64,000 nucleotides of DNA from Mucilaginibacter segetis (GTDB lineage: Bacteria > Bacteroidota > Bacteroidia > Sphingobacteriales > Sphingobacteriaceae). A model generated the notes under the pieces. It did not search any database, was not told the DNA's origin, and was given only the letters and a program-made list of their open reading frames with translations. Where the stretch lies: the NCBI RefSeq assembly GCF_016522075.1, contig NZ_JAEHFW010000001.1, positions 868,001-932,000 of the forward strand. Reading direction: 5' to 3'. The first letter of the stretch is position 1. The number at the start of each line of letters is the position of its first letter. Position numbers and translations under genes: made by a program. This document shows positions 41,210 to 52,352 of this stretch, piece after piece.

Positions 41210-44200
41210 ATGGCAAAAAAAACAGGTTCAGACGGGGATGTTATTCAGAAATACGATAAAAACGAGCAGCTTAACCTGGTAAGTTATCCTAAAGAAGGCC
41301 TCGAAAAGATCGTGAACTCATCGCTTGATATGATTTGCACCCTGGATGCCACAGGATTATTGCTCAGCGTTAACCCGGCTTCAAAAATTATTTTGGGCTA
41401 CGAGCCGGAGGAACTGATAGGTAAACATATTTATACTTTTCTTTATGAGGAAGACAGGGCCGACACGCTGGCAATGGCTGCCAAAGTGTTAGAGGGAGAT
41501 ACGGTAACAAACTTTGAAAACCGGTATGTACGGAAGGACGGCTCGCTGGTCTATTTATTCTGGTCGGCACGGTTCGACCCTATTGAAAAAATCAGGTATG
41601 CGACGGCGCGTGACGCAACAGAAATTAAAAGTAAAGAAGCAGCATTAATTGAATCTGAAAAAAAGTATAAAAACTTATTTGAAAGCAGTCCTCTGCCCAT
41701 AATTATCTGGGATTTTAACAGCCAACAGGTGATCGATTGCAACCAGCAAGCAACTCAAAAATACGGTTATACTAGAGAGGAGTTTCTCAACATATCCATA
41801 TTGGATCTCAGTCCGAACGATGACCGTTCTTCATTAAAGCTTTTTGTTGAAGCTCAATCTTCGTATTTAGAACCCAATAAAAAAACTTGGCGTCACCAAA
41901 AGAAAGATGGCGAAATTATATATGTGGATATCAGTGGCCATTTAACCGATTTTGCAGGACGTGAAATCGTTATTGCTCTGTTTAACGATGTTACCGAGAG
42001 CCGGTATTTCCGTGAATTGGATACGCTGGAAAAAAATGTATTAGAAATGAATGCCGAGGGAAGTTACAATTTGAAAGTGATCATTCATACTTACCTGGTG
42101 GGTATTGAATCTCTTCATTACGGTATGTTATGTTCCATCCAGGAAAAAAGAGGAACAAGGCTTTATAATTTAGCATCGCCCAGTCTGTCCCGGGATTTCC
42201 TCGCCGAAATAGAAGGTGGCGAAGTTGGTGATCGTGCTGGCTCATGCGGCACAGCTGCATTTCTGAAAACAAAAGTTATTGTTACGGATATTCCCAATGA
42301 CGTCCGGTGGAGCGGCTACCGGGAGATCGCCTCGCGTTACAACCTTAAAACTTGTTGGTCTCAGCCTATCATTGATACAAACGGCACAGTTCTGGCAACA
42401 TTTGCCTGCTACTACCATGAAAATAAGGCACCCACGTTTTTGGAGGAAAACACAGTACAAAGAGCGGCGCATATTTTACGGGTAATATTAGAGAATCACT
42501 ATAAATCACGGGAACTGTCCATCAGCAATGAAAGATTTGAGTATGTAACAGAAGCCACAGATGATGTTATTTGGGATTGGGACCTGGAGTCTGATGAAAT
42601 TTACTATTCGGTGAACCTGGAAAAGCTATTCGGTTATAAAGGCGGGCATGTAGATGGATTGCAATTTTTTGTCAATCAAGTTCACCCGGAAGACCGGGAA
42701 AGAGTAGTGTTGTATGCCGACGATATAAGAACCGGCGATATGATCCATTGGACGGCCGAATACCGGTTCAGGAAATCCGATGGTGAATATGCTTTTGTCA
42801 TCGACAAAGGTATCGTTATCCGTGATAAAAGCGGGTTGGGTACGCGAATGGTAGGAGCAATGCAGGATATTACCCAACAAAAGAAAGAGGAGTATCATTT
42901 AAAACTATTAGAGTCGGTGATCACTAATGCAAGTGACGCCGTGCTTATCACTGCAGCAACCCCCGGAAATCCTGCTGATGCGCCAGTGGTTTTCGTTAAT
43001 CAATCTTTTACCCAAATGACAGGTTACAGCCAGGCGGAGATCATTGGAAAAGGGCCGGCCATTTTGCGAGGTCCCAAAACCGATCCGGCAGAGATTAATC
43101 GATTGAACGAAATGGTTAATAACTGGCAGTCCGGAGAAGTCACCCTATTAAATTATAAAAAAGATGGCGAAGAATTCTGGGTAAATATTGCTATTAATCC
43201 GGTTGCGGGACCAGGCGGTATTTTTACGCATTGGATAGGTATCCAACGGGATATTACTGATAAAAAAAATGAAGAATCGCAGACCGCGCTCATAGCTGAA
43301 ATTAGCAGCCTTTTTAATGAATACGACCGACTGGATAACACACTGGTAAAAGTATTGGAAAAATTGGTTGACTTTGGAAATTTCACAACTGCGGAGGCGT
43401 GGTTGATCGGCACTGAAAAAAGAAAAATAACCCTGGCGGCAAAATATCCCAAGACGGACGAAATGCAAATTTTTTATGAGGAAAGTGCGGATGTCCATCA
43501 ATTTAATAAAGGTCAGGGATTACCAGGAGCAGCATGGGAAAAAAGGGAGATTCAATATTGGGATGACATACAGGATAACGAAAGTTTCATCCGGCGGGAT
43601 GCAGCCCAAAAAGCGGGCTTAAAAACTGCATATGGAATACCACTGCTTTATAATAATGAAGTCATCGGCGTCCTGGTCGTTGGACTGAATAAATCTGAAA
43701 AGAAGGCAAATAGATTTACGGCTTTTTTTGAATCTTTTAACACTCATTTTGGTGCAGAAATCAAGAGGAAACAGTTGGAGGAAGAATTAAATCAGCTGTT
43801 CAACTATGCGCCTGATATTATTTGTATCGGGGGGGCTGACGGGTTCTTTAAAAAAATTAATCCGGCAATGTCCCGGCTGCTGGGGTATTCTGAAGCGGAG
43901 TTGTTATGTACCCCATATCTTGAATTTGTTCTTGCGGAAGACCGGGAATTAAGCATGAGTGAATTAAAAAGCAGTAATCATCAATCTAATTTCTACGTAG
44001 AAAACCGCTATATTACCAAATCCGGAAAAATAAAATGGCTTTCGTGGACGGTCACTCCATCACCGGAAGAGGGATTGTTTTTCGCTGTTGCTAAAGACAT
44101 TACTGATAAAAAGGAGCTTGAAGACCTGCTTCAAAAAGCGAGCCACCTGGCGAGAATCGGCAGTTGGGAGTACGACCTGGTCAAAGATATTATCTACTGG

Positions 44201-45103
44201 TCGGATATGACCAAAGTTATTTTTGAAGTTGATGCTGGCTTCGTGCCCGACTCTAAAACAGCTGTTGATTATTTCAAACTAGAAAAGGACCGGGATTTAT
44301 TTATAAAGATGATCGGGCAAGCGGTTGATTGTGGCAGTCATTTTGATCTGGAGCTACCAATCACCACTGCGAAAGGATATGACAAATGGATCAGGGTCAT
44401 TGGCGAACCGGAATTTGCTAATGAAAGATGTATAAGAGTATACGGCAGTTTTCAGGACATTACAGACAGAAAACAGGCGACCTCATCATTAGAAGCATCG
44501 GAAAAGCGCTACAGCGAGCTATTCCATCTCAGCCCGCTGCCTATGTGGGTGATAGACTACGACACGTTGCAGTTCCTGGACGTTAATATATCGGCGATCC
44601 AACATTACGGCTATACACATGCCGAGTTTTTATCCCGTAGTCTAAAAGATATCGTTGCGGCTGAAGAGGTCGAAAACCTGGAAAAGATAGTTTGGCGGGA
44701 AAATGTTACCGGACAGTCTAACTATGTTGGGCTATTTAACCACAGAAAGAAGAACGGCGAACTCATTCAGGTAGATATCGAAAGTAATGTAATAATTTAC
44801 AATGGCAAGAAAGCAAAAATAGCCCTGGCAAATGATGTATCTGACCGTTTACGATATATACAGGCTATTGAGGAACAAAACAAAAAATTAATGGAAATAT
44901 CCTGGATGCAGTCTCATATTATCCGTGCACCACTCGCGCGTATTATGGGGCTTATCCATTTGCTGAAGGACACGATAACTTCTGATTATGAGAAGGAAAC
45001 GATTTTCAATTACATTTTAATCTCGGCTACCGAACTCGATGGTGTGATTTCTAATATCACGGACATGACGAAGGTTGTTGATCCATCGGGCAAGCCTATT
45101 TGA
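41210..45103 (+). CDS. giant PAS/GAF sensor protein ending in DHp-like helix, no ATPase domain
   Basis: 1297 residues, soluble. Domains in order: PAS (about 30-150), PAS (150-270), GAF (270-440), PAS (440-565), PAS (565-690), GAF (690-845), PAS (850-970), PAS (970-1090) and PAS (1095-1215). The end is a helical H-box-like segment, SWMQSHIIRAPLARIMGLIH, up to about 1297. There is no HATPase or output domain before the stop. The PAS at 565-690 is LOV-like (GYSQAEIIGKGPAILRGPK) but the flavin-binding Cys is replaced. The gene converges on the hybrid kinase gene and overlaps its stop by 8 bases. Confidence 0.88.
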   Translation: MAKKTGSDGDVIQKYDKNEQLNLVSYPKEGLEKIVNSSLDMICTLDATGLLLSVNPASKIILGYEPEELIGKHIYTFLYEEDRADTLAMAAKVLEGDTVTNFENRYVRKDGSLVYLFWSARFDPIEKIRYATARDATEIKSKEAALIESEKKYKNLFESSPLPIIIWDFNSQQVIDCNQQATQKYGYTREEFLNISILDLSPNDDRSSLKLFVEAQSSYLEPNKKTWRHQKKDGEIIYVDISGHLTDFAGREIVIALFNDVTESRYFRELDTLEKNVLEMNAEGSYNLKVIIHTYLVGIESLHYGMLCSIQEKRGTRLYNLASPSLSRDFLAEIEGGEVGDRAGSCGTAAFLKTKVIVTDIPNDVRWSGYREIASRYNLKTCWSQPIIDTNGTVLATFACYYHENKAPTFLEENTVQRAAHILRVILENHYKSRELSISNERFEYVTEATDDVIWDWDLESDEIYYSVNLEKLFGYKGGHVDGLQFFVNQVHPEDRERVVLYADDIRTGDMIHWTAEYRFRKSDGEYAFVIDKGIVIRDKSGLGTRMVGAMQDITQQKKEEYHLKLLESVITNASDAVLITAATPGNPADAPVVFVNQSFTQMTGYSQAEIIGKGPAILRGPKTDPAEINRLNEMVNNWQSGEVTLLNYKKDGEEFWVNIAINPVAGPGGIFTHWIGIQRDITDKKNEESQTALIAEISSLFNEYDRLDNTLVKVLEKLVDFGNFTTAEAWLIGTEKRKITLAAKYPKTDEMQIFYEESADVHQFNKGQGLPGAAWEKREIQYWDDIQDNESFIRRDAAQKAGLKTAYGIPLLYNNEVIGVLVVGLNKSEKKANRFTAFFESFNTHFGAEIKRKQLEEELNQLFNYAPDIICIGGADGFFKKINPAMSRLLGYSEAELLCTPYLEFVLAEDRELSMSELKSSNHQSNFYVENRYITKSGKIKWLSWTVTPSPEEGLFFAVAKDITDKKELEDLLQKASHLARIGSWEYDLVKDIIYWSDMTKVIFEVDAGFVPDSKTAVDYFKLEKDRDLFIKMIGQAVDCGSHFDLELPITTAKGYDKWIRVIGEPEFANERCIRVYGSFQDITDRKQATSSLEASEKRYSELFHLSPLPMWVIDYDTLQFLDVNISAIQHYGYTHAEFLSRSLKDIVAAEEVENLEKIVWRENVTGQSNYVGLFNHRKKNGELIQVDIESNVIIYNGKKAKIALANDVSDRLRYIQAIEEQNKKLMEISWMQSHIIRAPLARIMGLIHLLKDTITSDYEKETIFNYILISATELDGVISNITDMTKVVDPSGKPI

Positions 45104-48100
45104 TGTCATTCATCAATTGCAAAACGATAGCTATTTCGTTATTGATTTTTATCGCCATGCTGTCTGCCTGCTCTGCAGAAAAGCTGGATAACTGTTCGAG
45201 TTCGTTGGCCATTTTTGACAGCAGAAACAGGCCTGAGGAAACCGCTGTGCCATAAAGTTTGTGCCCGGCGGCATTCAACCCAGGTAGATCCTCTAAATCT
45301 ATACATTTTTTTATTGCATCCGTTGACGCGTACAACTCCTTCTTTATTAAAATCATAGCCTCCTTGAGGATGCCTTCGTCGTTTCCCAGATAGCTTTTTA
45401 ACTTATTAACATTAAAGTGAGCTGCTTCGGGATTTTCCATGATGTTTTCATAAGAATTATCCAGTTGGGTATTCAAGTCAAGCCATTTACTAAAGATGGC
45501 AATAATCGTTTCTTCAACTACGGGCTTGACTACAAAATCATCCATCCCCGCAGCCAGGCATTTTTCTTTTTCGCCTTTAACGTTACCTGCAGTTAAGGCA
45601 ACTATGGGAATGTGAACATCAGTTGTAATATTCCTTATTGCTTTCGTCGCCTCGTAGCCATTCATCTCCGGCATTTGCACATCCATTAAAATTAAGGCTG
45701 GCCGATGTCGCTCACAATAATTTAAGGCCTCTAATCCGTTTTTCGCCTCTACAAGCTCCGCATTAGGTGCAAATTTTTTGATAATGGTACGGGCAAGCAG
45801 CATATTAACCATATTATCCTCTACTACCAAAACGGTAAAGCGGTCTATGGCTGTTTCATTGCCCTGGTCTACCGATAATTGCGGTTCTGCTTCTTTTCTA
45901 TGCAATCGTGTAAACGCATGATAAATATCCTGCATTTTTACAGGTTTAACCAGCCGGTGGCTGACTTTCAGTTCTTCACAAGCTAGTATGATCTTACTGT
46001 CATCCGATGAACTATGCAACATAATAATGGGTTGTTCGGCAGCGGTTCCATAAAAACTTTCTCTGATCTTTTTAATGGTCTCCAACCCATCCATAAATGG
46101 CATATGATAATCCATAACGATCACATCGTATTTTTCTCCTTTAGATAACAATTGCAAGGCCTCAAATCCACTGCTGGCTTCGGCCGTGCGGATGTTTTTC
46201 AACAATAACATCTGATTGAGGATCATTCGATTGTTTTCATTATCATCTACAACCAGTACATTTTTGATCTGATCAATATTTTCCCAGTCAATAGCCTCGC
46301 CCTGCTCTGAACGTAAGGTAACATCAAAATAAAACGTACTTCCATGGTCAACGGCACTTGTTAGTTGCAGCCTGCTGCCCATCAACCCCAACAATTTGTT
46401 GGAAATGGTGAGACCCAGACCAGTCCCGCCATACTTTTTGGTCGTTGAACTGTCTTCCTGTGAAAAAGCTTCAAAAATTTTCTCTTGTTTTTCCGGCTTG
46501 ATACCTATTCCGGTGTCTCTTACCGCAAAACGCATCGTTGTTTCTCCGTCCTTCGTTTTCAATGCGTCTATCTTTAGCTCGATCTCGCCTTTTTCGGTAA
46601 ATTTGGAGGCATTACCTAATAAATTAACCAGAATCTGTTTAAGCCTCACTGAGTCCGCATAGATGAACCGAGGTAGATCCGGCGAAATATTCAGCAACAT
46701 TTCCAGGCCTTTGGTTTGCACCTGGAAGGTGATAATATCTGTCGCCTGGCAGGCCATTTCATAGAGGTCGCATTTTTCGGCATCCAGTTCCAGCTTGCCT
46801 GCTTCTATTTTGGAAAAGTCCAGAATATCGTTAATAATGCTTAAGAGCGCATTGGCAGACTGGTTGACGATAGTTAAATATTGCTGTTGTGTTTCATTCA
46901 GTTTCGTCTTTAATACTAAATCGGTAAAGCCGATCACGCCATTCAACGGTGTACGGATTTCATGACTCATATTGGAAAGGAATTCAGATTTGGCAATGCT
47001 GGCCTGTTCTGCGCGTAGTTTTTCCGCTTTCAATTCCTCGCGCTGACGAATGATTGACGTGATATTTTGCGTAAAAATCATCATACCCCCGACACGCCCT
47101 TCAAAATCATACCATGGCCGCATTTCCCAGGTAACATACTGATCTTCCTTGTCACCCTTTAGCCGGTATCTGTCTTCTTCTTTTCTTTCAATAGCCCCGT
47201 CTAAAATCCGGAGGTGACGCGCTCGCCGTTCATCATCTATATTTTCAAACACTTCGTAGTGTGATCTGCCAATAATGTCACGGCCTTTTAAATGATAGTC
47301 CTCCAACCAGCGGTTACTGATTGCTATAAATCGCATCTCATTATCGAGCATGGCTACTGCGGCGGGCGCATGCTCTACAAATGCGCTTAACCGAGCCTTT
47401 TCCGTAACCAGCGCTTTTTCTATAATCCGTCTTTCAGTAATATCTGTTGCAATCCCCAGGTATCCGTTGATGTTATCTTCTATATCACGCATGGCCGTGA
47501 CCACCAACGAAACGGTGCATCTAGAGCCGTCCTTCTTGACATAAGTCCACTCGCGCTGTTCCGACCCGTCTATTTCTGCTTTTTGGACAAAAACGCGGAA
47601 GCCTTCCACGGGGAAGCCATATTCTTCCTCGAGTTCGTGTCCGCGCCTGGTGACCTCATCCATAGAATGGATAATTGCCGGTGATTGTTTGCCTATCATT
47701 TCATTTGCGGCATAGCCCAGCAGCTTTTCGGCTCCGGAGTTAAATACATTGATCAAGCCATTAACATCGGTAGCAATTATGCTTACCTCAGAGGCCGCCT
47801 GCAGGACATCATTTAACAATTTACGTGAGCTTTCAACTTCCAACTCTGTCCGCTTCGCCTCGTCGATGTCCTGAAAGGTGCCAAATATTCTTTTGCAAGT
47901 CCCGTTTGCCATTTCGGCGTTGCCCAGTGCACGTACCCAAATTTCCCTGCCTTGCAGGTTGATGATTTGTAATTCCAAGTCCCAGGGTTTACCTTCGGAC
48001 ATGGCTAATGAAACTGCTTCAGTAATTTTCTTTCGGCTTTCGCCCTCCTTATAAAAATTTATAGCTGTTTCCAGTGCTGGTTCATAATCAGGTGCAACGC

Positions 48101-49442
48101 CGTGAATTTCTTTTGTTACTGATGTCCAGGAGATTTTTTGTGTGGATACTTCCAATTCCCAGCCGCCCACTCTTGCTACCCGGTTAGTTTGCTCCAGCGT
48201 CTCCTTGGTTTTTTTCAAGTCTTCTTCCAGAAAATATTTCTCAGTAATGTCTATCGCGTTTCCGATAATATAAGGGTTCCCATTCTGATCTTTCTCCAAT
48301 ACATTATTATACATCCAAATGCGATGGCTGCCATCCTTATGCAGGGTAACCATTTGTCCCTTTGCCGACCCTTCGTCTATAACCGTAGCTAAATAAGTAT
48401 CTACATTTTGGTGGCGTTCTTTGGGGATGATATCAAAAAGACTCATGGCTATTATCTCATTCTTAGAATAGCCTAATATCGTTGCGCCGGCGCTGTTCAC
48501 CGACAGGAAGTTTCCCTGGAGATCATGGGTACACATGAAACCCTGGGAATTTTCAAAAAAGGCGCGCGCCCTTTCCTCACTGAGCACCAATTGTAGCTCC
48601 TTTGATTTTTCTTCTGACACGTCCCTGGCTATCGCAAACAAATTCCCTGTTAAAGGCTCTGGTGTGGCTACCCATTGTAAAGTTTTATACTCGCCATTTT
48701 TTGTTTGGAAACGATGCGTGAAATTAATGGTACTATGGCCTGCAGCGAGCAATTGTAACTCGCGTTGTGTTTTTTCAATATCATCAGGATGTATCAAATC
48801 AAAAAAGGACGTGCCGAGTAATTTATCTACTTTCCAGCCCAATATTTTCACAAAAGCAGGATTAACTTTTTTGAAAAATCCATCTGTCCCGGCCACGCAG
48901 ATCATATCATTGGATAGCTCAAATAAATTTTCGAATTTCTTTAATTCTGCTTTTTGACTTCGTTCCGAAATGAGGGTCATTGCCTCCCCGGCTAACAATT
49001 TCAAGGCTCGTTTTTGTTTAGCCGATAATACTTTTGGTTCATTATCGATCACACAGAGCGTCCCTAACGCATAGCCGCCGGAGGCAATGAGTGGCTGCCC
49101 GGCATAAAAGCGAATGTTGGGATTCTTGATTACTAAAGGATTTTCTTTGAACCGTTTATCCTTAGTGGCATCCTCCACCTCGAATAGTTGGGTGTCCATG
49201 ATGGCGTATTGGCAAAAGGAGATATCCCGGGAGGTTTCGTCGGCCGTCAACCCTACCTTGGACTTGAACCATTGACGGTCGTGATCGATCAACGAAATTA
49301 ACGCGATCGGCACATCACATATGATCGACGCCAATTCAGTAATCCGGTCAAACTCTTCTTCGCTTAAGGAATCAAGTATGGCGTAATTTTGAAGGGCATT
49401 TAGCCTTTCCTTTTCGTTGGCTGGAATCGGGAGCTTTTTCAA
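45096..49442 (-). CDS. giant hybrid histidine kinase: GAF - 5 PAS - HisKA - HATPase - REC - REC - Hpt
   Basis: 1448 residues, soluble. GAF (about 1-160, DVPIALISLIDHDRQWFKSK). Five PAS domains between about 165 and 810. HisKA (FLSNMSHEIRTPLNGVIGFT, about 830-895), HATPase (NLLGNASKFTEKGE, GGTGLGLTISNKLLGLMG). Receiver 1 (VLVVDDNENNRM, VIVMDYHMPFMDG), receiver 2 (VLVVEDNMVNML, LILMDVQMPEMNGYEA). C-terminal Hpt with NAAGHKLYGTAVSSGL, whose His is the expected phosphotransfer residue. This is a full internal phosphorelay. Output must go to a separate regulator, perhaps the stand-alone receivers near 40.5 kb. Confidence 0.94.
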   Translation of the reverse strand: MKKLPIPANEKERLNALQNYAILDSLSEEEFDRITELASIICDVPIALISLIDHDRQWFKSKVGLTADETSRDISFCQYAIMDTQLFEVEDATKDKRFKENPLVIKNPNIRFYAGQPLIASGGYALGTLCVIDNEPKVLSAKQKRALKLLAGEAMTLISERSQKAELKKFENLFELSNDMICVAGTDGFFKKVNPAFVKILGWKVDKLLGTSFFDLIHPDDIEKTQRELQLLAAGHSTINFTHRFQTKNGEYKTLQWVATPEPLTGNLFAIARDVSEEKSKELQLVLSEERARAFFENSQGFMCTHDLQGNFLSVNSAGATILGYSKNEIIAMSLFDIIPKERHQNVDTYLATVIDEGSAKGQMVTLHKDGSHRIWMYNNVLEKDQNGNPYIIGNAIDITEKYFLEEDLKKTKETLEQTNRVARVGGWELEVSTQKISWTSVTKEIHGVAPDYEPALETAINFYKEGESRKKITEAVSLAMSEGKPWDLELQIINLQGREIWVRALGNAEMANGTCKRIFGTFQDIDEAKRTELEVESSRKLLNDVLQAASEVSIIATDVNGLINVFNSGAEKLLGYAANEMIGKQSPAIIHSMDEVTRRGHELEEEYGFPVEGFRVFVQKAEIDGSEQREWTYVKKDGSRCTVSLVVTAMRDIEDNINGYLGIATDITERRIIEKALVTEKARLSAFVEHAPAAVAMLDNEMRFIAISNRWLEDYHLKGRDIIGRSHYEVFENIDDERRARHLRILDGAIERKEEDRYRLKGDKEDQYVTWEMRPWYDFEGRVGGMMIFTQNITSIIRQREELKAEKLRAEQASIAKSEFLSNMSHEIRTPLNGVIGFTDLVLKTKLNETQQQYLTIVNQSANALLSIINDILDFSKIEAGKLELDAEKCDLYEMACQATDIITFQVQTKGLEMLLNISPDLPRFIYADSVRLKQILVNLLGNASKFTEKGEIELKIDALKTKDGETTMRFAVRDTGIGIKPEKQEKIFEAFSQEDSSTTKKYGGTGLGLTISNKLLGLMGSRLQLTSAVDHGSTFYFDVTLRSEQGEAIDWENIDQIKNVLVVDDNENNRMILNQMLLLKNIRTAEASSGFEALQLLSKGEKYDVIVMDYHMPFMDGLETIKKIRESFYGTAAEQPIIMLHSSSDDSKIILACEELKVSHRLVKPVKMQDIYHAFTRLHRKEAEPQLSVDQGNETAIDRFTVLVVEDNMVNMLLARTIIKKFAPNAELVEAKNGLEALNYCERHRPALILMDVQMPEMNGYEATKAIRNITTDVHIPIVALTAGNVKGEKEKCLAAGMDDFVVKPVVEETIIAIFSKWLDLNTQLDNSYENIMENPEAAHFNVNKLKSYLGNDEGILKEAMILIKKELYASTDAIKKCIDLEDLPGLNAAGHKLYGTAVSSGLFLLSKMANELEQLSSFSAEQADSMAIKINNEIAIVLQLMNDIK

Positions 49443-49727
49443 ATTCGGAAATTAACGGTTGATTATACGAATGTAACGACAATCGGGTTCAGGAAAAAGA
49501 TAAGTTTTATTTGATGAGCTTAAAATAACCTTTTCGATAGGCTGATCTTTATGGTCATGCCCTGACAAGTTCGTCGGAGTAATAATACAATTCTTATTGA
49601 TAGTTTATTGTATTCATTTAGTTAAAAACTTTAATATTTAAATCTATTATTACATAATTCCTGATTCGCAGCAAACACATCGCCAGTGACTTAACAACTT
49701 ATTTCTTTTCTTTGCGTACAATGATTT

Positions 49728-51667
49728 ATGAGTTACCGTTTCCTATTTCTCTGCTTTTTTTCGTTCGCTGCGTTTGCGCAGCAGCCGACCGACATGTTGT
49801 CCAAGCTTATAAAAGCACCGGAAGATGAAAAAGTACATTTATATCAGATAATCAGCCAGGCTTATGCAATACTGCAGCCTGATTCTGCCGTGCATTTTGT
49901 CAACGAAGGTATGCGCCTGGCCGAACAACGGAATGACCGCCAAGGACAAGCGTCTTTACTGGTGACGCTAGGTGATATCAACGCGCTCCACCACCATACA
50001 GGATTGGCCCGCAGTTTTTATAATGAGGCGCTGGGCATGTACCGCCGGTTGCACGATGCTGCTGGGGTGGCTCATACCTATGACCAACTGGGCATTTTGG
50101 ATGGTAACGCACAAAACTTTGGCCAGGCACTGAAATATTACCAGGACAGCAGGGACAGCATCGGGATGGTCGAAACCTACGAGGGTATGGGCAAGGATGC
50201 TGCATCAAAGGGCGAACTCGAATCAGCGCTGAGTTGGTACCTGCGCGCGCTGACCCAGTACGAACACCGTAAAAAAGAGCCGGAAGCTTATTTTATACTA
50301 TTGGAAAATATAGCCAAATTGTACCAGGAAAGAGGTGACAATGCAACGGCTTTGCATTATCTGGAAGATGGGATTCGGAAAAGCCGGACGCAGCGTACAC
50401 CACAAAACGAGGTGCATTTGCTGAATGACGAAGGTGAGATATTGATGGAGGAAGGTGAACAAGCCCAAGCGCTTGCCTTATACAAACAGGCGCTGTCCGA
50501 GGCCAAAAAGGGCGGACAGGCCGAGGAGCAGGCAGAAGCACTGATTGGTATCGCAGGAATTTTAAGGAAACAAGATGCCACAGCAAGTATCCGGGACCTT
50601 CAACAGGCATTAAAACTTGCTAAAACATTGAATGCCCCCAAATTGGAAGCCCGTATCTATGGAGCTCTGGCAGGTATTTACAGACAGCGAAAGAACTATG
50701 GTGAAGCCATGGATGCGCTGACCGAAAAACATCACCTTATCGACAGCCTGCTAAGCGTCGACACCGTTAAGGAAATTGCCGCACTTGACAGCAGTTATGT
50801 GCTGCTGCGTGCACGCGAGAAATCGGCAAATCTGGAACAGGTAAATGCCATTGAGAAAGCAGAAATACGTTTGGCCTTTATTATGGCAGGTGGAGGGGTT
50901 ATTTTTTTACTCCTGGTATGGCTTTATCTAAGAAAGGTAAAGCGCCTGAATGCAAAACTGAAGCGCCTCAATTTTGAACTGACTAATTCCAACAGAGTAA
51001 AAGATACGTTGTTTTCAGTGATCGGCCATGATCTGAAAGGCCCTGCGGGCAGTGCAGCGCAACTCTTCGAATTGATGGAAACCGAGGATTTTACGCCTGA
51101 AGAGATGAAGGGCATGATCAGTGAGCTACGTAAGCAGACGACGGCCTCCCTTCAGTTATTGCAATCCTTATTTGAATGGGGTAAAGCACAATGCGGGGGA
51201 TTAAAGTCAATCCAACGGATTTTGAGGTACATCCTGTTGTAGAGCGTTGTATTCATTTGCTCAGCCAACAGGCAGCGCAGAAGAATATCCGGCTATTATC
51301 TGATCTTCCAGAGGCGATAAAGCTGCATGCAGATGCCAATCATGTTGAATTCATCATCCGCAACTTACTATCCAATGCTATCAAATTCAGTTTTGAAGGT
51401 GGGGCAATCACTATCGGTGCGCGTAAGCTCTCTTCAGAAGAAGTATTATTGTCGGTTGAAGACCATGGTATCGGCATAAACGCAGAGCAGCAAGCGATTT
51501 TCCTGACCAGTAACCTAAAGGTTAATTTTGGCACGAAGAATGAGCAGGGAAGTGGACTTGGCTTGCTGCTAACCAGGGATTTTATCAAGGCTAATCATGG
51601 CAGGATCTGGTTAGAAAGCGAGGAAGGCAGAGGTACCACATTTTTTGTAGCGATGCCGGCAGTATAG
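49728..51667 (+). pseudogene. TPR-containing sensor histidine kinase, one-base frameshift near 51190
   Basis: From ATG 49728 the frame has a signal peptide (FLFLCFFSFAAFAQ), TPR repeats (about 30-350, e.g. ALKYYQDSRDSIGMVETYEG), a membrane helix (LAFIMAGGGVIFLLLVWLYL) and a HisKA-like segment with VIGHDLKGPAGSAAQLFEL. After FEWGKAQ one A is missing at about 51190. In the next frame MRGIKVNPTDFEVHP leads to HATPase motifs: IIRNLLSNAIKFSFEG, VEDHGIGINAEQQAI and GSGLGLLLTRDFI, ending at 51667. Restored, it would be a normal YpdA-like TPR kinase of about 646 residues. Recent pseudogene or sequencing error. Confidence 0.85.
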
Positions 51668-52327
51668 AGAAAATCCACGCGCTTATTTAGACAACCCAAT
51701 CTACCTCGTTTGTTAGCAAAAAAAACCGGTCACGATCCAGGCCGCCGCACTATTTAGTAACAAGTACTGGTGCGGCAAAGGCGGGTACTCAGCATAATGC
51801 CAAATCAATTTTAACCTCCCATGTTGAATTAGGGTTTGTATATCAAGATGTTGATTATAACAATATTTTGATATGTTATATAACTGATGGTTTTTTAAAT
51901 AACTTCTAAATAAATCTACCTTTTAAGTTGCTGTTTAGGTGCTCACTAAACTGACTTTGCAATGACAGTTATCTAGAAGTAGAACGGTAAAAAATAATAC
52001 GATTTTACGCTTTTTAGGTGAAGTAAGGCTTACATATTTAGATAAAATAGTAACAATGCAGATTACTTAAGTTACCAACTTTAGCTGTTCCGACTTTGTA
52101 GTTTTTAAATAGCAATTAATGAGGATCAATTAACGAGTATAATAAATGCTTAATAAATTTAACTATCTGATAATTAGATACTCGAAAGAAATTTATCGGT
52201 TAAGATAGTACAAGTTACACGAAGGTAACTATCAAATATTAAGCAAATAACACATCAAAACTAGCCTTTGACATTTAATACCAACACCTTATTTTAATTA
52301 CTTATTTTTAATTAATCTAAATAAATT
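51668..52327. other. AT-rich intergenic region
   Basis: About 660 bases without a supported gene. A 7-bp hairpin (GCCGCAC / GTGCGGC, 51744-51776) lies 77 bases after the kinase stop but has no T run. The rest is strongly AT-rich and precedes the iron/redox operon. No riboswitch or RNA gene is recognised. Confidence 0.5.
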
Positions 52328-52335
52328 TATATTTG
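52328..52335 (+). promoter_or_regulatory. candidate -7 element (TATATTTG) of the porin-imelysin operon
   Basis: Exact match to TAnnTTTG, 17 bases before the ATG of the porin gene. No clear TTTG about 20 bases upstream, only T-rich sequence. Confidence 0.4.
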
Positions 52336-52352
52336 CCTCTTTAATCGCATAT

